64,000 bases of DNA from Hyphomonas sp. GTDB lineage: Bacteria; Pseudomonadota; Alphaproteobacteria; Caulobacterales; Hyphomonadaceae. The stretch spans positions 248,001 through 312,000 of the forward strand of contig VMTE01000036.1 of the NCBI GenBank assembly GCA_013791775.1. Direction: 5' to 3'. The notes beneath the pieces are model-generated. The model was not told the origin of the DNA. It searched no databases and saw only the letters and a list, made by a program, of their open reading frames with translations. Below, one piece after another: positions 1 through 8,962 of this stretch (position 1 is its first letter; each line of letters starts with the position of its first letter). The translations under genes were made by a program, and so were the position numbers.

Positions 1-185
1 CGGTGCGGCGGTGCGCGGTGCGGTCGATGGGCTTGGCGGCGAGGGGTATGTCGTTCGAGTTTGTCATGGGAAGCGGACTAATCCGGTTCGGCGCCGGAGG
101 GAACACGCGTCAGCCAACCGGGATTGCCTTTACTCCGCCCAAGTCTGGTGGCCTTACTTCGCGAAAGACAGGGAGGGGAGTTCCC

Positions 186-2363
186 ATGAGACTGGTCCAC
201 GCCGCGAGCCTCGCGGCTTTGATGATGGCGCTGACGGCGTGCACGTCGCTGTATCCCTGGGTGCACGAACCGCAGGCCGAGACACTGGTGGAGACGGCGC
301 CGGTGAACCGGTTTGAATCGGTTGAGCTTGCCGATGCGCAGACGCGCGTGCCGGCATATGCAGACCCCGCGTTGAACCCGTTGCGCTCGGCAACGCTGAC
401 GCGGTTCCGCAGCGAAAAGGAATTCCTCGACTGGTTGACCCTTGCGCGCGCCGCCGCGAAGGCGCGCGGCGTGTACGGCTGGCATGACGCGATGCCGATG
501 ATGGCCATGGCAGAGCCGGCAGAGGCCGAAGCGCCCGGAACAGAATCTGCGGCGCCGGTGGCAGACGGCGCGATGGAATCGGTCACCGTGACCGGCAGCG
601 CGGTCGGTGAAAGCGAGACCAATCCCGAGATCACCAACAACCAGAAGGCCGGCGTCGACGAAGGCGGGATCGTCAAGCAGATCGGCAACCATCTTGTCGT
701 GCTGCAGGACGGACGCCTGTTCGTCACCGACCTGATGCCGGGCGGAAAGCCGGGGCTGAAACTGGCCGACCGCGCGAATGTCTATCGCTCGAGCAACGAA
801 GACACCTGGTATGACGAGATGCTCGTCGCGGGCCGCACGATTCTCGTCACCGGTTATTCGTATGCCGAGAACGCCAGCGAGTTTTCCGTTCTGACGCTCG
901 GCGAAGACGGCAAGGTCACGCGCGATGCAACCTTCTACATCTCGTCGGATGACTACTATTCGGGCAGCAACTACGCCTCGCGGATGATCGACGGCAAGCT
1001 CGTCATCCACACGCCGATCTATACCTCCGGCCGGGGCTGGTGGGACACGTTCGATCCGCCGGAAATCCGCGAATGGCGCCGCGAAGGTCCGGACGGCGAG
1101 CGCGAGCATCTGCGCGGTCAACCGCTGTTTCGCGCCGAAGATATCTGGATGCCGGTCCAGCGCGTGCTCGAGCCGGTGATCCACACGGTGACCGTGTGTG
1201 ATATTTCCGGCGTGACGGATGCATCGGCGCCGGCCTGCAAATCGACCGCCATCGTGGGCAGCGAGGCGCACGAATTCCTGGTGACCAAGGATGCGTTCTG
1301 GCTGTGGCTGAGCCCGTCCTGGTCCGAGCGCGCCTTCGAAGTGGACGAGGCCGCCGAGGCCGTCTGCACGGCGCGCAAGAGCCATGCGCCGTTGCGCGAG
1401 GTTGCGCCGTCCACACTCGTCAAACTACCCATCGACGGCACGCAGCCTTCAGTGCTGGGCGTGCGCGGCATGCCGCAGAACCAGTTCTCGATGGACATGG
1501 ATGCCGGCACGTTCCGCGCCGTGGTCGATTGGCACTCGGACAATTGTGATGGACCCTACGGCGCGCCCGCGACCCTCACCTATTTCGACACGCCGCTGAC
1601 CGCCCTGTCGAATACCCTGAGCGACGACGCCGGCGGGCGCTATGTGCCGCTGCCATCGCCCGGCACGACGGACTACGAGGCGCGCTTCACCGAAGCGCAT
1701 CTCGTGTACGGCGCGCGCGAAGGCTGGGGCAGCTGGGCACCGGAAGAGGGCGAGGAACCGCGCGACGATGGCCGCGCGATTGTCGTACCGGTCGAGAATC
1801 CAACATGGCCCATCACGCTGACGGTGCCGCATGACGTGATCCGCGCTGAGCGCGCGGGACCCTACATGGCCCTCACCGGTTACCGTGACGCCAGAGGCCT
1901 GAGCGTGTCGCTGATCGACCTGCGCCTGCAGGAACCGAAAGTCTCGGGCACGTTCGTGATGGAGAACCGGTATGAGAGCGAGAACCGCAGCCACGCCTTC
2001 AACAGCCGGATCGGCGCGGACGGACAAGGCCTGATCGGCCTGCCGACGGTCAGCCGGTCGGAAGAGTCCGAGCGCTGGTGGTGGTGGTCGGCGAGTTCTG
2101 ACCTCAGCTACCTCCAGAGCGACGCAGACGGAACGCTGAGCAAGGCGGGCGATCTCATCGCCGCGCGCCGGGATCCGAACGAGGAGAGCCCGACGGGCTA
2201 CGAATGCGAAGTGTCGTGCGTGGACTGGTACGGCAATGCGCGGCCGATCTTCACCGGCGGACGCGTGCTGGCGCTGGTCAATTCAGAGCTGATCGAGGGC
2301 GAACTGAAGAACGGCACGGTGCAGGAAGTGCGCCGGATCGACCTGACGGCCAAGCCGGACTAG
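186..2363 (+). CDS. Beta-propeller domain lipoprotein, exported
   Basis: A 725-residue exported protein of unknown function. The start at 186 is preceded by a GGGAGGGGAG ribosome binding site and opens a lipoprotein signal peptide ending in LTAC, with lipidated Cys19. The reading frame is open further upstream, but that part has no signal-like sequence. Around residue 155 the motif GVDEGGIVKQIGNHLVVL matches the opening of the secreted C-terminal beta-propeller family (Pfam Beta_propel, from memory), and the following residues alternate short beta strands with WSD and YRD turns. Several Cys residues suggest disulphides outside the cytoplasm. The gene stands alone, convergent with the next gene. 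The family assignment is good, but no substrate or partner can be read. Confidence 0.8.
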   Translation: MRLVHAASLAALMMALTACTSLYPWVHEPQAETLVETAPVNRFESVELADAQTRVPAYADPALNPLRSATLTRFRSEKEFLDWLTLARAAAKARGVYGWHDAMPMMAMAEPAEAEAPGTESAAPVADGAMESVTVTGSAVGESETNPEITNNQKAGVDEGGIVKQIGNHLVVLQDGRLFVTDLMPGGKPGLKLADRANVYRSSNEDTWYDEMLVAGRTILVTGYSYAENASEFSVLTLGEDGKVTRDATFYISSDDYYSGSNYASRMIDGKLVIHTPIYTSGRGWWDTFDPPEIREWRREGPDGEREHLRGQPLFRAEDIWMPVQRVLEPVIHTVTVCDISGVTDASAPACKSTAIVGSEAHEFLVTKDAFWLWLSPSWSERAFEVDEAAEAVCTARKSHAPLREVAPSTLVKLPIDGTQPSVLGVRGMPQNQFSMDMDAGTFRAVVDWHSDNCDGPYGAPATLTYFDTPLTALSNTLSDDAGGRYVPLPSPGTTDYEARFTEAHLVYGAREGWGSWAPEEGEEPRDDGRAIVVPVENPTWPITLTVPHDVIRAERAGPYMALTGYRDARGLSVSLIDLRLQEPKVSGTFVMENRYESENRSHAFNSRIGADGQGLIGLPTVSRSEESERWWWWSASSDLSYLQSDADGTLSKAGDLIAARRDPNEESPTGYECEVSCVDWYGNARPIFTGGRVLALVNSELIEGELKNGTVQEVRRIDLTAKPD

Positions 2364-2553
2364 AGTCCCGGGCGTTTAATTTGCGTCAGCTGACGGGGCT
2401 GTATCGTGGGGTCTGGCCAGGCGCGACAGGAGCCTGATGTAGTCATCAGGCGAGGATCGGGGCGCCGCCAGGCCGCGCGAGACGGCCAAGCCTGCCGCCA
2501 CCCTTCGGGCCACCGTCTTTTCAGCCGTGGCCGCGTTGCTGTCCCTGACCGGG

Positions 2554-5500
2554 CTAGCTGCGGCGCGAACCGGCGGCCCGGGCGTTGAGATGGTCGACCA
2601 GTTGCGGCGTGATCGTGCCGGTGATTTCGAGGCCTTCCATGCCCTGGTAGTCGCGGATCGCATCGGCGGTTTTCGGGCCGAGCACACCGTCGGGCGTGCC
2701 GGCGCCGAAGCCGAGACGGCCGAGCGCCGTCTGCACGGCCTGGACCTGGAGCGGGTTGCCCGTGTTCCAGCGCTGGGCGCCGAAACGTCCGTTGGCCAGC
2801 GCGTTCGGCGCCGAGGCTTTCCAGGCATCCGCTTGTTCGCGTGCGTCCATCGCGTCTGACATCGAGAGGCGCGTACGCAGGTTTGCGACTTCCTGTTCGG
2901 CGCCGGTGTCACCCGCCTTCGCGGCGACTTCGAACCAGTACAGCGCCCTGACGAGATCCTTCGGCACACCGATGCCTTCGGCATTGATGACGCCAAGATT
3001 GTACTGCGCATCGATGACACCGAGTTCGGCGGCTTGGGTGAACCAATCAACCGCTCCGATCTCGGACTTCTCGCCACCTTCGCCTTCGGCGAGGAAGAGC
3101 GCATAGTCGTACATCGCAATGATGTGTCCGGCTTCGGCGGCCTTCTGGATCAGGTTGCGCGCTTCGATGATGTCCCGGTCGACACCCTGACCGCGCTCAT
3201 ACAGCTTGCCGAGTTCATACTGGGCGGGGGCGATACCTTTCTGGGCCGCGCGCCGCAGGAAGGCGGCGGCCGTTTCCAGATCGCCCTCGGTCAGCTTCAC
3301 CTGCGCGTACTGGTATTGGGCAACGGCGTTGCCGGCATTGGCTTCGGCTTCGACGGTGACGACGACCGGGATGGCCGGGAAGCTCGTGTCGCCGCGCGTC
3401 GCCAGCCGGACGGGTTCTGCGGCCGGCTGCGGGGCAAGGGTCGCCAAGTCCGGCTTGATCGACGGCGGCTCGGCCGCCTCGATCGCTTCTGCGGCCGTCA
3501 CGATGGACTTGATCGCCGCTTGCTCGGGCGTCAGTTGCACCGCAGGCTTGATCTCCGGCTTCGGCGGCATGCGGCTGGCAGGTTTTGCTTCCGGCGGCGC
3601 GGGGCGCACCGATGCGATCACGGGAATGGGTTCGGCGACGGCCGGCGGCGCTTCTGCGGCGGCTGATTCAGCGAGCGCGAGGATGTCGCTGGCCGGGCCG
3701 TCCGGGCTGGCCGTCTCGGCGACCTCGGCGGCTTCGAACAGGTCAGCGGCGACGAGCGCGGTTTCATCTTCGAACAGCATCTGCTCGGCATCGGCGGGAA
3801 CGGGGCGCTCGGCGGCGGCGGTGACGGTGGTGGCGGTGGGCACGCCGGTTTCCGGATCGACATAGGTATCGACAGGACCGGAGAGCGCCGGGGTCACCGG
3901 CTGCTTGCCGCGCAGGTAGAGAAAGCCGCCCACGCCGGCGCCGGTGATCGCCACGGCGGAGGCGGCGAGATACAGGGGAAGGCGCGAGCCGCCGCTGGCT
4001 TTTTCCGTGGCGGTTCTGGGCAGCGGCGCGGCGCGCGGCTTGGTGCGCGATGTGTTGGATGCCGCCGCCAGTGCGGCGCGGCGGGCGCGCGCGAGGTAGT
4101 CTGCCGTTTCTTCATCCTCGGCGGCGTTTGATGGCGCGCCGGGGAGCGTATCGGCGAGGGTGCGGGCGAAGTCCGGCTCGTCGTCGAAGATGTCGGATTC
4201 GCGGGTCTCGGTGTGGCTGCCTTCAAGGCTGTCGTCGAGATCGTTGAAGGCGTCGAGCTCCGAGATCGGATCAAAGCCGCGCGCGTCGTCGTCCGCGAAG
4301 TCGTCGGCCGGGATGTCGGCGATGTAGTTGTGCGTCCCGGCGGCGTCTGCGTGGGCGTGCACCTCGGGTGCGGACTCCGGCTCGGCATTGTCTTGCGTCA
4401 TGCGCAGCGCCGCTTCGCGCAGCTGATCGAAGTCAGACTGGTAGGGGCTCTCGACCTTCGGGGTGTCCACGACATCCCAGCCGGAGAAGCCGGCTTCAAA
4501 GTCAGCCTCAAGATTGATTTCGGGCTCGGGACCGGCTTCGGTCTGCGATTGTTCGGCGGCCTCGAAGATCGGGGCCGGCTCCTGCTTGGCGGGCGCGGCA
4601 GGTGTGTGCACTCCGGCGGCCGGTGCGGCGAAGTCCGGTTGCAGGACCGGGGGTGGCACGGGAACGTGCGGCGGTGTCGTGAAGGCTTCGAGGCTTTCCA
4701 GGCGCGTGGCCAGCGCGACGATGGCGCGTTGCACGGGCGACAGCGACTCGGAGGATTGCGACTGGATCTGCTCGAGGCGTTCCGACACACCGGAGAGCGC
4801 GTCCGACAGGCGGGCGTCGGAGGCCTTGCGCATGCCGTCGAGATCCTGGGCGAGCGCCGTGATGGCTTCGTCCTGGCGCTTCTGCAGACGCACGGCGGCC
4901 ACGGTGACTTGTTCGCCGACCTGTTCGATCGCTTCGGCGCTGCGCATTTCGCTTTCTTCGAGGCGGTCTTCGACATGCGCCGCGAGAGCGTCGATACGTT
5001 CGGCGACATTGGCGCCGAGGCGGCCGATCTCTTCCTGCACGGTTGCGGTCAGGTCGGTCGGCTCGCGCGCTTCGACTTCGGCGAGGCGGGCCCTCAGTTC
5101 ACTGACTTCTGCCTTCAGGCGCTCTTCGAGTTTCTCGTCCTGGCCGGCGGCGGCCGCAGTGATCTCGTTGGCGAGTTCGAGGCGGGCATTGTCCACCGCG
5201 CTTCGCACGGAGCGGGTGAGATCTTCGAAGCGCTGCTCGAATTCCTGCTTCAGCCGTTCGGCCTGTTCGGGGTCGATCTGGCTGGCGACGGCTTCGATAC
5301 GTTCGTCGAGATGCGCAAAAGTGGATTCGAGGCTCTTGAGCGCGGAGTCGGTGCTGGTCTCCGCGCGGTTGAGGCGCTCCTGAATCCGCAGCAGCGTCGA
5401 TTCCATCGAATCGAGGGCGCCGGATACGTCCGCTTCGACGGCGCTGAGGCGTTCTTCGGACGGGGCCGCCTGGCTGAGCTTCTCCTCGAGCGTCGACATG

Positions 5501-6222
5501 CGTTCGGCGAGGCCGCGGGCGGTGCCCTCGGCGCGAAGTTCGGCCTGCTCGACGGCGCGTTCGACGCGGGCGGCAGCGTCCGACAGCGTCCGGTCAACGC
5601 GCGTTTCAATGCCTTCGACCCGGTCGGTGAGATCGGCAAACCCGGATTCGATGCGGCCCTTGATGGCGGCGGTTTCGTTCTGGGTCAGCTCGCCTTCTTC
5701 GTAGACATGGGTGGCGAGCTTGCCGAGAGCGCCTTCGAGCGCCCTCAGCGCTTCGATATTGCCCTGGCCGCTGTCGTCTGATTCGAGGCGGCGGACTTTC
5801 GATTGCAGCGCCTCATGCGTGGCGCGCATTTCGTCGATCAGGCCTTCGACATGGCCGGCGACGGCCACGGTGGTCTGTTCGGCATTCTCAAGGCGCGCGA
5901 CGAGACCGAGAACCGTGTGGTCGATGCCGTTGATGGCGAGGGTGGAGCGCGCTTCGGTGGCCTCGATGCGGCGGGCCAGGCGGTCGAGCGTCGTGGCCGA
6001 ATCCTGTTGCGGAGGCTGCGGGTGCAGCGACTGCTGCGATGGTGCGCCGGTACGGCGGGAGTAGGAGTAGGGCGTTTCGCTGGGTTGCGGCTCTTCCACC
6101 ATGGTGAGAAGGCGGTTGAGGTATTCGCCGAGCGTGATGCCCTCGGCCATGGCGGCTTCGCGCGCGGCTTCGCGGGCCCGCCGGTCATTGCTGAACTTGT
6201 TCCACTGTCCAGTCTGGCTCAT
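2554..6222 (-). CDS. PodJ-like polar localization factor (coiled coil, TM, SEL1 repeats, peptidoglycan-binding domain)
   Basis: A 1222-residue single-span membrane protein. The start at 6222 (MSQTGQWNKF) has GGAG about 8 bases upstream. Residues 60-520 are long Glu/Ala/Arg coiled coil, followed by an acidic Pro-rich linker. One transmembrane helix lies near residues 745-768 (LPLYLAASAVAITGAG). The periplasmic part has an Ala/Pro/Glu linker, about four SEL1 repeats (roughly 957-1114; AQYELGKLYERGQGV, AQYNLGVINAEGIGV) and a peptidoglycan-binding domain near 1154-1217 (LGRLGFGAGTPDGVLGPKT). This order is that of Caulobacter PodJ, which organises the new cell pole. The upstream region carries a perfect CtrA box, which fits cell-cycle control. 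PodJ orthology is an inference; SEL1/peptidoglycan-binding membrane protein is the safe call. Confidence 0.8.
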   Translation of the reverse strand: MSQTGQWNKFSNDRRAREAAREAAMAEGITLGEYLNRLLTMVEEPQPSETPYSYSRRTGAPSQQSLHPQPPQQDSATTLDRLARRIEATEARSTLAINGIDHTVLGLVARLENAEQTTVAVAGHVEGLIDEMRATHEALQSKVRRLESDDSGQGNIEALRALEGALGKLATHVYEEGELTQNETAAIKGRIESGFADLTDRVEGIETRVDRTLSDAAARVERAVEQAELRAEGTARGLAERMSTLEEKLSQAAPSEERLSAVEADVSGALDSMESTLLRIQERLNRAETSTDSALKSLESTFAHLDERIEAVASQIDPEQAERLKQEFEQRFEDLTRSVRSAVDNARLELANEITAAAAGQDEKLEERLKAEVSELRARLAEVEAREPTDLTATVQEEIGRLGANVAERIDALAAHVEDRLEESEMRSAEAIEQVGEQVTVAAVRLQKRQDEAITALAQDLDGMRKASDARLSDALSGVSERLEQIQSQSSESLSPVQRAIVALATRLESLEAFTTPPHVPVPPPVLQPDFAAPAAGVHTPAAPAKQEPAPIFEAAEQSQTEAGPEPEINLEADFEAGFSGWDVVDTPKVESPYQSDFDQLREAALRMTQDNAEPESAPEVHAHADAAGTHNYIADIPADDFADDDARGFDPISELDAFNDLDDSLEGSHTETRESDIFDDEPDFARTLADTLPGAPSNAAEDEETADYLARARRAALAAASNTSRTKPRAAPLPRTATEKASGGSRLPLYLAASAVAITGAGVGGFLYLRGKQPVTPALSGPVDTYVDPETGVPTATTVTAAAERPVPADAEQMLFEDETALVAADLFEAAEVAETASPDGPASDILALAESAAAEAPPAVAEPIPVIASVRPAPPEAKPASRMPPKPEIKPAVQLTPEQAAIKSIVTAAEAIEAAEPPSIKPDLATLAPQPAAEPVRLATRGDTSFPAIPVVVTVEAEANAGNAVAQYQYAQVKLTEGDLETAAAFLRRAAQKGIAPAQYELGKLYERGQGVDRDIIEARNLIQKAAEAGHIIAMYDYALFLAEGEGGEKSEIGAVDWFTQAAELGVIDAQYNLGVINAEGIGVPKDLVRALYWFEVAAKAGDTGAEQEVANLRTRLSMSDAMDAREQADAWKASAPNALANGRFGAQRWNTGNPLQVQAVQTALGRLGFGAGTPDGVLGPKTADAIRDYQGMEGLEITGTITPQLVDHLNARAAGSRRS

Positions 6223-6310
6223 CTGCCGCTCCTCACGCCCGCTCTGCCTCCGCATGGTTAAGGAGAGCGGCTCATTTGTTTACACCCGACCAGAAATGAC
6301 CCGGTGTCCG

Positions 6311-6325
6311 TTAAGGTCGGGTTAA
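6311..6325. promoter_or_regulatory. Perfect CtrA box (TTAA-N7-TTAA)
   Basis: TTAAGGTCGGGTTAA lies 89 bases upstream of the PodJ-like start, in the divergent region shared with the MerR gene. TTAA-N7-TTAA is the consensus for the alphaproteobacterial cell-cycle regulator CtrA. A GATTC (GANTC) sequence, the CcrM methylation site, follows at 6332-6336. I found no other perfect copy in the window. Binding is inferred. Confidence 0.6.
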
Positions 6326-6396
6326 AGGTAAGATTCCGCGCGAGTTTCGCGTGTCCGGAGTCCGGGAGCGCGCCTTTCCCTTCGCGTAAGCGGAAA

Positions 6397-6418
6397 TTTA
6401 CGTTGACGTTCGCGTAAG
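6397..6418. promoter_or_regulatory. Candidate MerR-family operator (LiuR-like box)
   Basis: The dyad TTACG-N10-CGTAA (6398-6417), read TTTACGTTGACGTTCGCGTA and on, sits about 58 bases upstream of the MerR start. The 10-mer TTCGCGTAAG also occurs twice directly (6381-6390 and 6409-6418). TTACGTTSACGT recurs upstream of the second acyl-CoA dehydrogenase. It resembles, from memory, sites of LiuR-type MerR regulators of acyl-CoA catabolism. Confidence 0.5.
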
Positions 6419-6475
6419 GGCAGGCTTACAAAGTCCATATAAGAAGTCTGCAGACTCGAACGGAGGATCCACGTC

Positions 6476-6958
6476 ATGCAACATCGTACAATTTCGTCCA
6501 TTTCCGCCGCCGATTCCCGTACCTACACGATTTCCGAGCTCGCCCGGGAATTCGGGGTCACGCCGCGCGCTTTGCGCTTCTATGAAGACAAGGACATGCT
6601 GCATCCGGCCCGCGACGGTATGATGCGCCTGTATTCCAACCGCGACCGTGCCCGGCTGACGATCATCGTCCGCCTCAAGCGCCTCGGCCTGCCATTGGCC
6701 GATATCCGCGAGATTCTCGACCTGTACGCCCTGAATGACGGCAAACGGGCCCAGACCCGCATGATGCTGGAGAAGTTCCGCAAGCAGGCCGCCGAGCTGG
6801 AAGTCCAGCGCGGCGACATCGAAACGGCGCTGACGGAACTCTATAAGGGCATCGAATGGCTCGAGGACCTGGTCGCCAATAATGGCCAGTCCGAAGAGAC
6901 CAAGCGCCAGGCCGCCGCCTATGAACAGGTCGCGCGCAAGCAGCTCGACGAAGTTTGA
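6476..6958 (+). CDS. MerR-family transcriptional regulator of the acyl-CoA degradation block
   Basis: A 160-residue DNA-binding regulator. Residues 18-85 form the MerR winged helix-turn-helix (YTISELAREFGVTPRALRFY, then LKRLGLPLADIREIL). A long dimerisation helix follows (residues 95-145). No Cys-rich metal site is visible at the C terminus, which argues against a metal sensor and for the LiuR/acyl-CoA group. GGAGG lies 11 bases before the ATG. It precedes two acyl-CoA dehydrogenases, a thioesterase, a thiolase and a FadB-like enzyme, and a matching candidate box lies upstream of both itself and the second dehydrogenase, so it probably controls this block and itself. The inducer is unknown. 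Confidence 0.85.
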   Translation: MQHRTISSISAADSRTYTISELAREFGVTPRALRFYEDKDMLHPARDGMMRLYSNRDRARLTIIVRLKRLGLPLADIREILDLYALNDGKRAQTRMMLEKFRKQAAELEVQRGDIETALTELYKGIEWLEDLVANNGQSEETKRQAAAYEQVARKQLDEV

Positions 6959-6991
6959 GACGCGGCTACTGATAAAATTGTAGATAAACGG

Positions 6992-7022
6992 GCGTGTTGG
7001 AATGACTTTTCCAACACGCTTT
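6992..7022 (+). terminator. Rho-independent terminator after the MerR gene
   Basis: An 11-bp perfect stem, GCGTGTTGGAA (6992-7002) with TTCCAACACGC (7009-7019), has a 6-base loop and is followed by TTT. It begins 33 bases after the MerR stop codon. It separates the regulator from the dehydrogenase gene, although the T-run is short. Confidence 0.6.
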
Positions 7023-7068
7023 GCCATTCAGGCTATCAAACTTTCCGTTTGCCAGGAGCCTATTGCCC

Positions 7069-8853
7069 ATGCCCCGCTACGATGCCCCGGTCCGTGACAT
7101 GCAGTTCGTGCTGCACGAGCTGCTGCAGCTGCAGAACTATTCGAACCTTCCCGGCTTTGCCGATGCCACGCCCGATGTGATCGACCAGATCCTCGAGGAA
7201 GGCGCGAAGTTCGCCAAGAATGTGCTGTTCCCGCTGAACGCTGTGGGCGACCGGCAGGGCTGCAAGCGCAGCGATGACGCCAGCGTGAAGACGCCGGACG
7301 GCTTCCCGGAGGCTTACCGGCAGCTGGTCGAAAACGGCTGGCCGCTGCTGGCCGCGCACCCGGAAATGGGCGGGCAAGGCCTGCCGCATGCGGTGAACAT
7401 CGCCTGGACCGAAATGGTGTCGGCCTCGAACATGGCCTTCGGCATGTATCCCGGCCTGACGCACGGCGCCTACCAGGCGCTGATGGCCGGCGGTTCGGAC
7501 GAACTCAAGGCCAAGTACGGCCCCAGGATGGCCTCGGCCGAATGGGCCGGCACGATGAACCTGACCGAGCCGCATTGCGGCACCGATCTCGGCCTGATGA
7601 AAACGAAAGCCGTTCCGAACGGCGATGGCAGCTACAAGATCACCGGCCAGAAGATCTGGATCTCCGGCGGCGAGCAGGACCTGACCGAGAACATCATTCA
7701 CCTTGTGCTCGCCCGGATCGAGGGCGCGCCGGAAGGTATCAAGGGCGTGTCGCTCTTTGTCGTGCCGAAATACCTGGTAAACGCGGATGGCTCGCTCGGC
7801 GCGCGCAACGCGGCCAGCTGCGGCGGCCTGGAAGAGAAGATGGGCATCCACGGCAACGCGACCTGCGTGATGAACTATGACGGCGCCACCGGCTGGCTGG
7901 TCGGCGAAGAGCACAAGGGCATGCGCACCATGTTCGTGATGATGAACGAGGCGCGCCTCGGCGTTGGCCTGCAAGGCCTGTCGCAAGCGGAAGTCGCCTA
8001 CCAGAACGCGCTCGATTTCGCGAAGGACCGCGTGCAGGGCCGTTCGCTGACCGGCACACAGGCGCCCGACAAGCCGGCCGATCCGATCATCGTGCATCCG
8101 GACGTGCGCCGCATGTTGCTCGACCAGAAAGCCTTCATCGAAGGCGCCCGCGCGTTCGCCTACTGGGCGGCGTTCCAGGGCGACCTGCAGCACAAGTCGC
8201 CTGACGAAGCGGTGCGCGAGAAGGCGGGCGACTACATGGCGCTGCTGACGCCGGTGGTGAAAGCCTACCTGACCCACAAGGGCTACGAGTGCGCAAACCT
8301 CGGCCTTCAGGTGCACGGCGGCTCGGGCTTCACGCGCGAGTGGGGTCTCGAACAGGTCGTCCGCGATTGCCGCATCACGCTGATCTATGAAGGCACCAAC
8401 GGCGTGCAGGCGCTCGATCTGGTCGGTCGCAAGCTCGGCGCCAATGGTGGCCGGGCGGTGTTCAGCTTCTTCTCCGAAATCGACGAGTTCGTCGCGTCGG
8501 CGGAAGGCGTACCGGGGCTGGAGCCCTTCCTCGAAGGCCTGAAATCCGTGCGCGCCGAAATGCAGGACGGCACGATGTGGCTGATGCAGAACGGCATGAG
8601 CGACTTCAACAATGCCGGCGCCTCCAGCCACGACTACCTGCACCTCGTGGGCCTGACGGCGCTTGCCTACATGTGGGCGCGGATGGCGAAGATCGCCCTG
8701 GAGCAGAAGGGATCAGGCGATCCGTTCTACGCCGCCAAGCTCGCGACGGGGCGCTATTTCGTGGAACGGATGTTGCCGGACGCTGGTGCGCACCTCGCGA
8801 AACTGAAAACCGGGGCCGCAGCGATGATGGCAGTCAGCGAAGCGCAGTTCTGA
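7069..8853 (+). CDS. Acyl-CoA dehydrogenase with extended C-terminal domain (FadE-like)
   Basis: A 594-residue FAD enzyme that makes the first double bond in beta-oxidation. The ATG at 7069 (MPRYDAPVRDMQFVLHELL) has CAGGAGCC upstream; a TTG at 7021 lies inside the terminator. The flavin/substrate loop MNLTEPHCGTDLGLMKTKA is near residue 165. The helical domain contains LQVHGGSGFTREWGLEQV and the catalytic glutamate motif LIYEGTNGVQALDL (about residue 440). The last 130 residues match the extra C-terminal domain of the roughly 590-residue class of acyl-CoA dehydrogenases. It is the first structural gene of the block. Chain-length preference cannot be read. Confidence 0.9.
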   Translation: MPRYDAPVRDMQFVLHELLQLQNYSNLPGFADATPDVIDQILEEGAKFAKNVLFPLNAVGDRQGCKRSDDASVKTPDGFPEAYRQLVENGWPLLAAHPEMGGQGLPHAVNIAWTEMVSASNMAFGMYPGLTHGAYQALMAGGSDELKAKYGPRMASAEWAGTMNLTEPHCGTDLGLMKTKAVPNGDGSYKITGQKIWISGGEQDLTENIIHLVLARIEGAPEGIKGVSLFVVPKYLVNADGSLGARNAASCGGLEEKMGIHGNATCVMNYDGATGWLVGEEHKGMRTMFVMMNEARLGVGLQGLSQAEVAYQNALDFAKDRVQGRSLTGTQAPDKPADPIIVHPDVRRMLLDQKAFIEGARAFAYWAAFQGDLQHKSPDEAVREKAGDYMALLTPVVKAYLTHKGYECANLGLQVHGGSGFTREWGLEQVVRDCRITLIYEGTNGVQALDLVGRKLGANGGRAVFSFFSEIDEFVASAEGVPGLEPFLEGLKSVRAEMQDGTMWLMQNGMSDFNNAGASSHDYLHLVGLTALAYMWARMAKIALEQKGSGDPFYAAKLATGRYFVERMLPDAGAHLAKLKTGAAAMMAVSEAQF

Positions 8854-8908
8854 TAGGATCCTGACGCGGCGGCACGGCTGGAGAAACCGCGCTGCCGCGC
8901 GTACATGC

Positions 8909-8923
8909 TGACGTGAACGTAAG
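8909..8923. promoter_or_regulatory. Second candidate LiuR-like operator
   Basis: TGACGTGAACGTAAG, whose reverse complement is CTTACGTTCACGTCA, shares TTACGTTSACGT with the box upstream of the MerR gene. It lies 40 bases before the second acyl-CoA dehydrogenase, consistent with an internal promoter under the same regulator. Confidence 0.5.
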
Positions 8924-8962
8924 CGGCAACCCGCGTGCCGCGCCCGGCCTGGAGATTGCCTG

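Noticed and set aside
78..1385. A 435-codon minus-strand frame opposite the beta-propeller lipoprotein
   Set aside because: Shadow frame; the plus strand has a ribosome site, lipobox and family motif.
2376..2550. Minus-strand stretch ending SPDDYIRLLSRLARPH that looks protein-like
   Set aside because: It is downstream of the PodJ-like stop and in another frame. A GTG-started peptide of about 45 residues is possible, but there is no ribosome site and no family, so it was not called.
4213..5781. A 522-codon plus-strand frame opposite the PodJ-like gene
   Set aside because: It mirrors the coiled-coil region; its composition (Phe, Gly and Arg rich) is what reversed Glu/Ala/Leu codons give.
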